The notes: generated from the sequence alone by a model not told the origin. 19,375 nt of DNA from JANRKH01 sp033761815 (GCA_033761815.1 JANRMF010000100.1:1-19375), one strand, 5' to 3'; numbered from the stretch's first letter, positions 1 through 7,155 are shown. A program made the numbers and translations.

Positions 1-148
1 ATGTTTTTGAGGGATATTATTGATAGGTATCGTCCGAATCCATATGCTTTATGCCTAAATAATAGCATTTTCTTATGGATTCTTCAAACAAAAATCTTGC
101 TATCCCTTATTTTATATGACTTTCCACAATTTTGGCGGGTGGACAGGC
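1..148. other. Unassigned left flank downstream of the symporter-kinase gene
   Basis: No gene can be assigned with confidence. On the minus strand an ATG at 68 opens a frame that reads 22 codons to the window edge without a stop (begins MLLFRHKAYGFGRYLSIISL), but only a weak purine run precedes it and there is no stronger support. On the plus strand a frame from base 1 stays open to a TGA at 163-165, which would overlap the kinase gene tail. Either could be the edge of a real gene lying mostly outside the window. A small hairpin (TCCAC/GTGGA on the minus strand, about 125-148) lacks a U-tract, so it is not a convincing terminator. Confidence 0.2.
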
Positions 149-2935
149 TTAAAGTCTTACTGTGAATTTGGCGCCTCTCTTACCGTCGCTATAGCTTTCA
201 ATTTCCCCGCCATGTGCTTCTACTATCTTCATACAGGCGGAAAGACCGACCCCCCTCCCTCCTGCGGGGGTTTTAGTATTGGAACTAACGGTAAATGGCT
301 CAAATATAAGCCCCAATTCTCTGGTGGGAATGCCAATGCCTTCATCTTCCACTATAATTTCAATATAATCCTTGTGGTTTTTATTCATGATGATTTGGAT
401 CCTGCCTTCTTTGCAATATTTAATAGCATTAATGATTAGATTATCTATTAGCTGGATTATGTATTTTTTGTCCATATTAACCCAGATTCCATCTTGTATG
501 TTTAAAGTAAATTCCCTCAAATTCTCTTCTTCTGGTTTTATATATAATTTTTTAACTTCCCCTACTCGCTCAATCATAAGAGCACTCAAAGAGAATTTTT
601 CTTTATGGATTTGATATTGTTCATTACTTAGTTTGGCAAGTGTTCTAATATTTTCCTCGTATATACTAAGTCTTAGAGCGCTCTCGACAATCATGCTTAT
701 TGCATCTAATCTTTGTTTGTCCCGTAAGTTTCCGTATGCATCCTTAAGTCCTTGAGCAAGACTTATGATTCCAGTCATAGGTGTATGATATTCATGGTTG
801 ACATTTCTGATAAACTCAGACTTAAGAGCCAGAGCCATACGGACCTCCTCTTCTTTTGCGTCTAACATTTCCTCCAGATGGATCGCTCTTCTTTCAGTAA
901 TAATCTGATATTCTTGTTTAGGCCTGAATATCACAACTACAATGCTCGTAACAAGAAGAAGAGTATAAACTATCATAAATTGAACAGACATATTTAGCCC
1001 TTCTAGTGAACATGTTGCTCCGAAGTAATTTTGCGCCAAAATAAATCCCCCATACATACCAAAAGGAATGAGAAAAACAGCAATTTGCCACCTCAAAAGT
1101 CCTGCGATAATAATCAGATTAATCATAAATATCATAAGCTGGTTAGTAGCGAAATTAGTAAGCAGAATAAAGCTAAATGGGACGGCAAGAAGTATAAATA
1201 ATATAACAAAATGCCATAATAAACTCGAAATAAGCTTATTATTCTTCCAAAGCCACAAAGGATGTGAAAGAAGGAGTGTAGAAGCTACTAATGATACGAA
1301 AATTATGAACTTAATATCCTCAATATGCTCATACCTAACGTATCTTGGCATAGTATGCATAGTTGCATATATTGTTGCCATACAAAAAAGCCCCACTACA
1401 ACAAAAGATGAACTAGTTTTGGGGACGCTCTTTTCTACTATTTGTAGTGGGTTTAATGAATATACTAATTTCTTGAAAATACTGATGGGCGAAGATATAT
1501 TTTGTATATTTTTCGTTGGAACTTGCTCCCTCCATCCACCTTCTCGTTCAAACAAATAATGAGTAAGAAGAAAAAAGACCGTATTCGCCATCATGCCTGG
1601 CACTATAGGATCTATGAAATTATAGGCCATTATGTTCCAAAAGACCACCATAACAAACCCGGCAAACATACCTCCTAGAACGCAATATGTCTTAGTGCGG
1701 AATCCGAGAATAGTAAAAATAAGCGGCACGCTTACTATTGGCATATAAAAACTATTACAAGCAAGCACAATTTTCAGAAGGCTATCGCCTCTTAATGCGA
1801 GCACTAATGAGAATAGCCCAATAAAAAGTGAAGCAAAACGCGATGCAATAAGTTCATTTTTGAACGGATTAATTTTAAGCTGCGAAAGAAAATCGTGAAC
1901 AAAAATCACCGCTCCACAATTTATGTATGAGTCCGCAGTAGACATAACCATTGCCATAATGCAAATTAAAGTAAGACCCTTCAGCCCATCGTAAGAGTAG
2001 TTAAATATAATATGTTTAGTTATCTCTTTGGGGTCAATATTTGGACAAGTAGTTACGATAAGTATTGCAACCCATATCAAAACAATGCTCATCACCAAAT
2101 AAATAATTGCCGATAGACCAAAAGCAGTTTTGGCTTGCGATGTATTCCGTGCCATCACGATTCTCTGAAACATTGGCGGATCGAAGGATGGTATAATCAT
2201 ATATAAAAATAAAAATAGATAATATAAAGACTTCGGACGCGAAAAATCAAAAACTTCCTCATAATTAAAGCTTTCATGTCTTTTAAGAACAGAGCTCACT
2301 TGAGACAAGCTCTCAATTTCATTGATCAGGTAAAAACCTATTATTGGCAAAATGATGCCAAATGTCATAAACTGAATCACATCAGTAAATGTTACGGACT
2401 TTATTCCTCCAACGGAGGAATAAATTATTATTACCAGAGCTGCGTAAATTACCCCATAAAAACTCTCCATACCAAGAGAATAGACAAATAGCAACCCTGC
2501 AACTTTAAATTGGACTGCAATTCGCCCTGAAGATGCAATAATACCCGCTATTGCAGATATAATTCGCACCTCTCTACCGTATAAATCACCCATTGCCTCA
2601 GATACTGAGATTTTTCCTAAAAATCGCCCCATTCTCGGAGCAAATACCAATGCCATAAGAGATAGGGAGATAAATGGTCCAAAAAATACACCCCAAAGAT
2701 AATATAATCCATTACTATAGGTTTCAGTGAGCCTGTTGAAGAAAAATGAACCGCTAACCCAAGTGGCAACTATTGTTGCAACAAGAGTAGATGTATTGAA
2801 ATTTCTATCTCCTATAGCATATTCTTTGATAGTTTTGATGTCGCGGGAAGCCCAAAGACCTAGGGCTAAATTGGCTACTAAAAATCCAATAAACAAGCCT
2901 GAATCTATATTATTAATCATTTTTTCTAAATCCAT
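149..2935 (-). CDS. Na+/solute symporter-histidine kinase fusion (CbrA-like layout)
   Basis: 928-residue membrane sensor kinase. Residues 1 to about 465 form a sodium:solute symporter (SSS/SLC5) domain with many membrane segments, the family-typical GGIKSVTFTDVIQ (176-188) and MSTADS (331-336), where SSS proteins place Na+-site Ser/Thr residues. After a polar linker (465-508) a second membrane block runs to about 670, followed by a charged, probably coiled helix (675-705). The kinase core follows: H-box NHEYHTP with phospho-acceptor His714, N-box around Asn836, G1 box DEGIGIP with Asp864, F-box IFEPF, and G2 GGRGVGLS. All catalytic boxes are intact, but the H-box differs from the usual HELRTP. 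No PAS or receiver domain is visible. The layout resembles CbrA of Pseudomonas, which couples solute sensing or uptake to signalling. No response regulator lies in the window, so the partner is unknown. The substrate cannot be predicted. Confidence 0.93.
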   Translation of the reverse strand: MDLEKMINNIDSGLFIGFLVANLALGLWASRDIKTIKEYAIGDRNFNTSTLVATIVATWVSGSFFFNRLTETYSNGLYYLWGVFFGPFISLSLMALVFAPRMGRFLGKISVSEAMGDLYGREVRIISAIAGIIASSGRIAVQFKVAGLLFVYSLGMESFYGVIYAALVIIIYSSVGGIKSVTFTDVIQFMTFGIILPIIGFYLINEIESLSQVSSVLKRHESFNYEEVFDFSRPKSLYYLFLFLYMIIPSFDPPMFQRIVMARNTSQAKTAFGLSAIIYLVMSIVLIWVAILIVTTCPNIDPKEITKHIIFNYSYDGLKGLTLICIMAMVMSTADSYINCGAVIFVHDFLSQLKINPFKNELIASRFASLFIGLFSLVLALRGDSLLKIVLACNSFYMPIVSVPLIFTILGFRTKTYCVLGGMFAGFVMVVFWNIMAYNFIDPIVPGMMANTVFFLLTHYLFEREGGWREQVPTKNIQNISSPISIFKKLVYSLNPLQIVEKSVPKTSSSFVVVGLFCMATIYATMHTMPRYVRYEHIEDIKFIIFVSLVASTLLLSHPLWLWKNNKLISSLLWHFVILFILLAVPFSFILLTNFATNQLMIFMINLIIIAGLLRWQIAVFLIPFGMYGGFILAQNYFGATCSLEGLNMSVQFMIVYTLLLVTSIVVVIFRPKQEYQIITERRAIHLEEMLDAKEEEVRMALALKSEFIRNVNHEYHTPMTGIISLAQGLKDAYGNLRDKQRLDAISMIVESALRLSIYEENIRTLAKLSNEQYQIHKEKFSLSALMIERVGEVKKLYIKPEEENLREFTLNIQDGIWVNMDKKYIIQLIDNLIINAIKYCKEGRIQIIMNKNHKDYIEIIVEDEGIGIPTRELGLIFEPFTVSSNTKTPAGGRGVGLSACMKIVEAHGGEIESYSDGKRGAKFTVRL

Positions 2936-3284
2936 AACCTTACATTATACCATTTATTATGCATTAAATAGTGGCGCTTGAATTTTAAGATAAGCCATAT
3001 AGGCTGGCATAAATACTCATTTCAGCTGGGTCAATATTCTTATGCATCTTTCGCATCGAAGCAAGGTATTATTTTATAATATTTATGTTTGCGGTATAAT
3101 AAAGGGTAAACTACCATAATTATCAAGCCTATGCAAGATAATTTGTATAAATAGTTAAAATATGTTAAATAATTATCGAGATCCAATTTATTTCATGGAT
3201 CCCAGTCTGCATGGCTTTTACATATGTTTTCACCGCAATAGCAAAAAGAAAACGAAAGGATCTTATTTTAGCTTTTACAAGAGC
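2936..3284. other. Gene-free spacer between MFS and symporter-kinase genes
   Basis: This 349-base AT-rich spacer holds the extended -10 box at 2944-2952 and no intact gene. A plus-strand frame from 3162 crosses into the transporter gene antisense and has no ribosome site or recognisable product. A second TATAAT lies on the plus strand at 3094-3099 without a partner -35. A weak stem (AGCTCTT/AAAAGCT on the minus strand, near 3270-3290) has no U-tract, so no clear terminator separates the two genes. Confidence 0.4.
2944..2952 (-). promoter_or_regulatory. Extended -10 promoter abutting the symporter-kinase start
   Basis: The minus strand reads TGGTATAAT, a perfect TATAAT with the TGn extension. 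Only 8 bases separate the box from the ATG at 2935. Transcription would start 0-3 bases before the start codon, so the message may be nearly leaderless. No good -35 is seen, and the only ribosome-site-like bases (AAGG) lie too close to the ATG to be ideal. Confidence 0.4.
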
Positions 3285-4574
3285 TTAATTGACCTTTGCT
3301 TGATTATAAGATGTGTCATGGCATATACTATAAGCGACGCAAGATATACTTATCGAGCAGACGGTTATTAAATAAAGACCAATATTCCACATTCCTCCAG
3401 ATTTAATTAATAACATAGCGAAAATAGGCGAGATGCTACCAAAAGCTACTGATGTGAAATTCCAGCAAAAAGCAACGCTAGTGGCCCTAATCTGGACTGG
3501 AAAACTTTCTGCAACTAACGGGTTCAAGGTTCCCTCAACTATCGCAATTAAGGAGCCCATAATAATCGATACAACAAAAATATATAACACATCTCCTGAT
3601 ATAAGCGCTTGTATAAATGGGTAGGATGATAAGGCTAGTAGGCTAAGTCCAAATAGAATAATATGTTTTTTATTAATTTTGTCAGACACATATCCCGCAA
3701 TCACAGTAGTAATGGTATAACTTGCAACTGTAAGTAAATTAAATTTGCTAGCAAGCTCTGGAGTGAAATTCAAAAAATCAATCATCATTGACTTTCCGAA
3801 TATGAATACAACAAAAAATGATATTTGGGTTGTCAGAAATATACCAAATAAGTTCAAGATAGTTCTTTTATGCTCTTTAAACATTGTTTTTAAAGGGTTT
3901 TTTATTAGTAAATTACTCTCTCTTGCCGCGGCAAAATCACTAGTTTCTATCAAGGATTTTCTCATATAAAAACCTATCAAGGTACCGATTAAGCTGATAA
4001 AAAATGGCAATCTCCAAGCATATTCAAATATCTCCTCTTTGCTGAATAAGGATTCGATTATTAAGATTGTAATGGAGCTAAGAACAAGGCCGCATCCAAC
4101 TCCAGTTAAAGCAAGGGTTCCAAAGAAACCCCTCCTCTCTCTTGGGACTGATTCATATAAATATACGCAGGAAGCACCAAATTCTCCCCCAAGAGCAACT
4201 CCCTGTATGATGCGAAAAAGAACAAGCAAAGTAGGGGCAAGAATTCCAATCTGAGAATAGGTTGGCAATAATCCTATGCACATAGTGGGTATAGACATGA
4301 GTAACATAGTAATCGTCAGCATTCTCTTTCTGCTGTATTTATCCCCAATATAACCGAAGATAATACCCCCAATAGGCCTTGCAGCCAGCCCTACTGCGAA
4401 AGTGCCAAAAGTCATCATCATCGCAATAGGTCGGTTATCACTAGAAAAAAACAATGTACTAATGACGCTTGCGAAGTGAGCATATAAAGTATACTCATAC
4501 CACTCCAGAATATTCCCTACTAAAGATGCGATAGTTGATTTAAGAACCCTTGGGCTGATATATTCTTTTGTCAT
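3285..4574 (-). CDS. ProP-like major facilitator transporter (MHS family)
   Basis: About 429-residue inner-membrane transporter of the metabolite:H+ symporter branch of the MFS (ProP, ShiA, KgtP relatives). Visible marks: the opening stretch GNILEWYEYTLYA (MHS proteins usually have GNxxEWYDF), the loop 2-3 motif G-x-x-x-D-K-x-S-R-K-R (around 79-89), and GGEFGASCVYLYESVP followed by ERRG, typical of the family. Twelve hydrophobic segments fit. The chosen start is the ATG at 4574, with GAGG six bases upstream. An ATG at 4586 and a TTG at 4598 lie in frame but have no ribosome site. The gene begins 24 bases after the stop of the persulfide dioxygenase gene, so it is probably the last gene of that operon. 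Rickettsiales carry many ProP paralogues with undefined substrates (osmolytes, dicarboxylates or other metabolites), and nothing here fixes the substrate. Confidence 0.9.
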   Translation of the reverse strand: MTKEYISPRVLKSTIASLVGNILEWYEYTLYAHFASVISTLFFSSDNRPIAMMMTFGTFAVGLAARPIGGIIFGYIGDKYSRKRMLTITMLLMSIPTMCIGLLPTYSQIGILAPTLLVLFRIIQGVALGGEFGASCVYLYESVPRERRGFFGTLALTGVGCGLVLSSITILIIESLFSKEEIFEYAWRLPFFISLIGTLIGFYMRKSLIETSDFAAARESNLLIKNPLKTMFKEHKRTILNLFGIFLTTQISFFVVFIFGKSMMIDFLNFTPELASKFNLLTVASYTITTVIAGYVSDKINKKHIILFGLSLLALSSYPFIQALISGDVLYIFVVSIIMGSLIAIVEGTLNPLVAESFPVQIRATSVAFCWNFTSVAFGSISPIFAMLLIKSGGMWNIGLYLITVCSISISCVAYSICHDTSYNQAKVN

Positions 4575-4598
4575 AGGATGCCTCATAATGTAAATCAA

Positions 4599-5459
4599 TC
4601 ATATTTTATCTACCGGAATTTTAATATACCTCACATTGTTATCTTCGGGAAGTCCAAAAGTACCAGCCCTTAAATTTGCTTGTATAGAAGGAAGTAGTAA
4701 TTTGGGCACAGCCTTTCCTTCATCACGTTTATTGCGCCTGTCAACGTAATCTTCCTTTGATATGTCGTCATGAAGCAGGACATTCTTTTCCTTTTGCTCC
4801 TTAACGGTTGCAAGCCATGCCACATCTCGTCCTTCAGGTGGGTAATCATGGCACATGAAGATGCGTGTTTCATCTGGAAGGCTTAATATTTTTTTCACAG
4901 AATCATAGAGAGTTGCGGCACTGCCGCCTGGAAAATCAGTGCGCGCCGTTCCAATATCAGGCATAAAAATGGTGTCCCCCACAAAAATTGCATCTTCAAT
5001 AAGGTAGCTGGAACATGCTGGTGTATGACCTGGGGTATGAAGGACTTTTACATCGATATTTCCAAGTTTAAAAACTTCCGCCTCTTCAAAGAGATGATCA
5101 AATTGAGAGGCATCGAGGTTTGTATCTTTATTTGTGTTAAAAATGGGAACCCATAGCGCAAGGACATCTTTAATTTTTGCACCAATTCCGATTCTCCCTC
5201 CTAGTTTTTCTTTTAAATAGTGGGAAGCTGTAATGTGATCTGCATGAATGTGGGTGTCTAAAATCCATTCAACAGATATTTTTTCTTCAGTGATATAGGA
5301 AATGACTTGGTCTGCAGACTTGGTTTTGGTTCTGCCGGAATATTGATCGTAATCAAGAACTGAATCGATAATGGCACACTTTTGTGTACTTGGATCGCTT
5401 ACAATATGTGTAAAAGTTGACGTATTAGGATCAAAAAAAGTTTTGATGTTAATTGTCAT
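4599..5459 (-). CDS. Blh/ETHE1-like persulfide dioxygenase (MBL fold)
   Basis: 286-residue cytoplasmic metallo-beta-lactamase-fold protein. The metal motif THIHADH gives His70, His72, Asp74 and His75. HTPGHTP gives His141 and His145, GDT gives Asp162, and MCHDY gives His204. The stretches GTARTDFPGGSAATLYDS and HDYPPEGR are characteristic of the persulfide dioxygenase/Blh group rather than glyoxalase II or RNase Z. Family enzymes use a mononuclear iron held by two His and one Asp to oxidise glutathione persulfide to sulfite. Unlike Xylella or Agrobacterium Blh it has no N-terminal DUF442 domain; a rhodanese is encoded separately upstream. GGGAGG lies five bases before the ATG. It starts 15 bases after the permease gene, so the two are clearly co-transcribed. 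Function is inferred from family and neighbours. Confidence 0.92.
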   Translation of the reverse strand: MTINIKTFFDPNTSTFTHIVSDPSTQKCAIIDSVLDYDQYSGRTKTKSADQVISYITEEKISVEWILDTHIHADHITASHYLKEKLGGRIGIGAKIKDVLALWVPIFNTNKDTNLDASQFDHLFEEAEVFKLGNIDVKVLHTPGHTPACSSYLIEDAIFVGDTIFMPDIGTARTDFPGGSAATLYDSVKKILSLPDETRIFMCHDYPPEGRDVAWLATVKEQKEKNVLLHDDISKEDYVDRRNKRDEGKAVPKLLLPSIQANLRAGTFGLPEDNNVRYIKIPVDKI

Positions 5460-5474
5460 AAATGCCTCCCTTTT

Positions 5475-5903
5475 TTATAAAATAAATTCCTTTATAAGTA
5501 TTGCTATTCCAACAACCCATATGAAATATCCAGACGCTTTTTTTAAACCTTCTCCTTGAATAAATTTTGCAATATAGAGTCCTGTAAGCATCCCAAAGAA
5601 GGCTGGTGCTAAATACTTCCCTAAATGGCTCCAATCGTTTGTTTTGCACTGATGTTGATCAGCAGCAAAACCTATCAATGAATTTACTGTAATAATAAAA
5701 AGTGACGTGGGAACAGCCTCTTGCATGGTAAAGCCCATAAAAGCTGTAGCTCCAAACACAACCAGAGAATAGCTTGTGGCAAGAATGATGGGAACGTTAA
5801 GTAAATAAACCAAAATAGGGATCGTTAAAATAGACCCGCCTGCACCCACAAGGCCTAAAGTAATGCCCATAACAGCTAAGGCGATGTAACCGAGCAACTC
5901 CAT
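5475..5903 (-). CDS. Short TauE/SafE permease, apparently internally deleted
   Basis: 142-residue membrane protein of the TauE/SafE (sulfite/sulfonate exporter) family. Residues 1-57 match the usual N-terminal half-repeat (GLVGAGGSILTIPILVYLL, then ATSYSLVVFGATAFMGF). The sequence then jumps straight to what is normally the second half (EAVPTSLFIITVNSLIGFAAD, a tryptophan-containing loop, and a C-terminal GYFIWVVGIAILI helix). Full-length members have about 250-270 residues, so roughly 110-120 central residues appear to be missing, including the second glycine-rich repeat motif. The frame is uninterrupted and the stop is at the normal family end. It starts 2 bases after the rhodanese stop (translational coupling) and ends 15 bases before the dioxygenase gene. 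In related operons the permease is thought to export sulfite. Whether this short form works, perhaps as an oligomer, is unknown. Confidence 0.85.
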   Translation of the reverse strand: MELLGYIALAVMGITLGLVGAGGSILTIPILVYLLNVPIILATSYSLVVFGATAFMGFTMQEAVPTSLFIITVNSLIGFAADQHQCKTNDWSHLGKYLAPAFFGMLTGLYIAKFIQGEGLKKASGYFIWVVGIAILIKEFIL

Positions 5904-5905
5904 AT

Positions 5906-6415
5906 TTACCTATTCCATGGCATTTTCGCCAGTAATTTTGCCATGCCACACCAACCCGTAAGGCCTGCAAACATAAGTCCTGCGCCGATAAAACCTGGTA
6001 GTATATAGAAACCAGGATTGATCAAGGCGCCAAGGATTGTTCCAAAAAATGCAAGGAATCCTGCAGCAATTTGGGTTTGACGATCGAGAGGTAAAATAGT
6101 GGAACCTGATTTTTTAATATTAAAACCAGCCTGGCTCCAACCGACAATACCACCTTCCAGAGAAGCAACATCTAAAGATGGGTTGCTGGTTAAAAGTTTT
6201 GCACAAGCGTCAGAGCTTCTTTTGCCGGATCTGCAATGAATAACGATAGGTCTTTTGGTTGAGGGTAATTTATCAATACTGATTTCACCAAGCGGTATGA
6301 GACAAGCCCCATCAATACACTCACTCCTATGCTCGGCAGGCTCTCTCACATCGATAAGGAGAACCTCATCTTTATCCAGTTTTTTCTTTAATTCCGAAGC
6401 TGTGATAGTTTTCAT
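5906..6415 (-). CDS. Rhodanese-DUF2892 fusion, membrane-anchored sulfurtransferase
   Basis: About 169 residues. Residues 1-100 form a single rhodanese domain: LLIDVREPAEH, then the active loop HCRSGKR with catalytic Cys61, and LEGGIVGW near its end. Residues about 105-169 form a DUF2892 module with two membrane helices (start DRQTQIAAGF, end GWCGMAKLLAKMPWN). This matches the YgaP-type layout and places the sulfurtransferase at the inner membrane facing the cytoplasm. Family role: accepts sulfane sulfur on Cys61 and passes it to thiols such as glutathione, which here would feed the downstream dioxygenase. The start chosen is the ATG at 6415; an in-frame TTG at 6421 is possible. No clear ribosome site is seen. 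It is the first gene of the sulfur cassette. Confidence 0.92.
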   Translation of the reverse strand: MKTITASELKKKLDKDEVLLIDVREPAEHRSECIDGACLIPLGEISIDKLPSTKRPIVIHCRSGKRSSDACAKLLTSNPSLDVASLEGGIVGWSQAGFNIKKSGSTILPLDRQTQIAAGFLAFFGTILGALINPGFYILPGFIGAGLMFAGLTGWCGMAKLLAKMPWNR

Positions 6416-6484
6416 GAACAATCTATTTGAATCTGTACCAACTACCCGTGTTTCATACTACATAAGACAGGCTGGGTTATTATT

Positions 6485-6556
6485 TTAAGAATAAATATCT
6501 TAATAACAGCATTATAACTCATAAGAACATTATACAATTTATGCACTAAAAAACAA
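6485..6556 (-). promoter_or_regulatory. Putative promoter and operator of the sulfur cassette
   Basis: On the minus strand a candidate promoter has TTGTTT (6551-6556), 16 bases, then TATAAT (6529-6534). A second TATAAT lies at 6511-6516. Just downstream of it is a 19-base palindrome TTAAGA-ataaata-TCTTAA (6485-6503), overlapping the expected transcription start of the second box. That is a typical repressor operator position. Such cassettes are often controlled by BigR/ArsR-type sulfur-sensing repressors, but none is encoded in the window. AT-rich DNA gives such palindromes by chance, so this is tentative. Confidence 0.3.
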
Positions 6557-6625
6557 CATTTTGAACCATGATCTGTCCAAATTCTAACATGTGTGCGACA
6601 AAAAATTCAAAGAAATATTTATATG

Positions 6626-6656
6626 TATAATACCAAATCCCAGATTAAATTAAATT
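6626..6656 (+). repeat. Repeat copy A (inverted relative to copy at 7028-7068)
   Basis: TATAATACCAAATCCCAGAT followed by TAAATT. The first 26 bases match the reverse complement of the right arm of the palindromic element ending at 7068 with only two mismatches. A and the 7068 copy are therefore inverted repeats about 440 bases apart, and both begin with TATAATACC. They could be the ends of one larger element, or A could be a remnant of a second palindromic element. Confidence 0.6.
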
Positions 6657-6670
6657 ATATTTTTTTGCCT

Positions 6671-6695
6671 AATTGCCTTAGTGCGGCAATTTTTT
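6671..6695 (+). terminator. Orphan rho-independent terminator, plus strand
   Basis: A perfect 7-bp stem AATTGCC (6671-6677) / GGCAATT (6685-6691) has a 7-base loop and is followed by further Ts (5-6 in the run). It works as an intrinsic terminator only on the plus strand. No intact plus-strand gene lies upstream of it in this window: the nearest gene is the rhodanese on the opposite strand. It may end a small RNA, or be left over from a lost gene. Confidence 0.5.
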
Positions 6696-6699
6696 ATGA

Positions 6700-6915
6700 T
6701 ATACTAGGCTTGTTTTTATTAATAAAATTGAGTTAAGATACGTTTATACAGAAGAAATAATCAGCACATGCTCACTAGCTTATCCTGCTATATACAAAGA
6801 AATAGATGGAAAATGCATGTTTACTGATAAAAAACTTCTCATGCTCGCTGCAAAATATCACCCTCACTTATATCAAATTGAGGAGGAAAAAAACTCAAAA
6901 TGGACTCATACCTAG
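6700..6915 (+). pseudogene. Possible gene remnant or small ORF, unrecognised
   Basis: A plus-strand frame stays open for 71 codons from 6700 to a TAG at 6913-6915, between repeat copies A and B. Its later part (begins EEIISTCSLAYPAIYKEIDG, ends EEEKNSKWTHT) has protein-like composition with few of the codons expected from random AT-rich DNA. No ATG, GTG or TTG start with a ribosome site precedes it; the first in-frame ATG is well inside. It may be the 3' end of a decayed gene or cargo of a repeat-bounded element. I do not recognise the family, and it could be chance. Confidence 0.25.
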
Positions 6916-6932
6916 GTCCTATAAAATAAGAG

Positions 6933-7068
6933 TTATACCAGGTTCCGAAATTAACTGAACAAAAGCAATTTTTTAGTACTCACCTCTCTCGCACCTATTA
7001 TCTATGGGCTTACGCAGGCTCGCCTTTAAATTGCATTTGTTCAATTTAATTTGGGATCTGGTATTATA
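6933..7068. repeat. ~136-bp palindromic element (arms B and C) beside tRNA-Val
   Basis: Left arm 6933-6970 and right arm 7028-7068 are inverted repeats. Over a 36-base ungapped stretch beginning TACCAG they match at 29 positions, both containing TGAACAAA and GCAATTT. About 57 bases of unique core lie between (6971-7027), including GCGTAAGCCCATAGATAATA on the minus strand. The right end reads GGTATTATA. Arm mismatches suggest an old copy. Size and structure recall a MITE or a Rickettsia-type palindromic element, though I cannot assign a named family. It lies 88 bases beyond the 3' end of tRNA-Val. Confidence 0.7.
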
Positions 7069-7155
7069 TCTTCTTTAATGGTAGGTTTTTTGTAGAAAAG
7101 GTAGGTTCAGTTTTGGTTTGAAAATTTTTCTTTCGAAAGTCAAATTATGAAATTT

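Noticed and set aside
116..2491. Several plus-strand open frames (for example 116-439, 1068-1559, 2276-2491)
   Set aside because: They lie antisense within the symporter-kinase gene, have no ribosome sites and no recognisable product; the minus-strand protein explains the sequence fully.
3162..3371. 69-codon plus-strand frame in the spacer before the MFS gene end
   Set aside because: It overlaps the MFS gene antisense, lacks a ribosome site and has no family features; probably chance in AT-rich DNA.
4575..4598. Upstream TTG (4598) or ATG (4586) as the MFS start
   Set aside because: Neither has a ribosome site, while the ATG at 4574 has GAGG at the right distance and gives a typical MHS N-terminus.
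5449..5649. Frameshift or split gene explanation for the short permease
   Set aside because: The neighbouring frame does not carry the missing central permease residues; the lost part is absent from the DNA, so an internal deletion fits better than a frameshift.
7080..7155. Hairpin CTTTCGAAAG near AT-rich sequence after tRNA-Val as a terminator
   Set aside because: The arms are only five bases with no room for a loop, and the following tract on the minus strand is A-rich before T-rich; not convincing.
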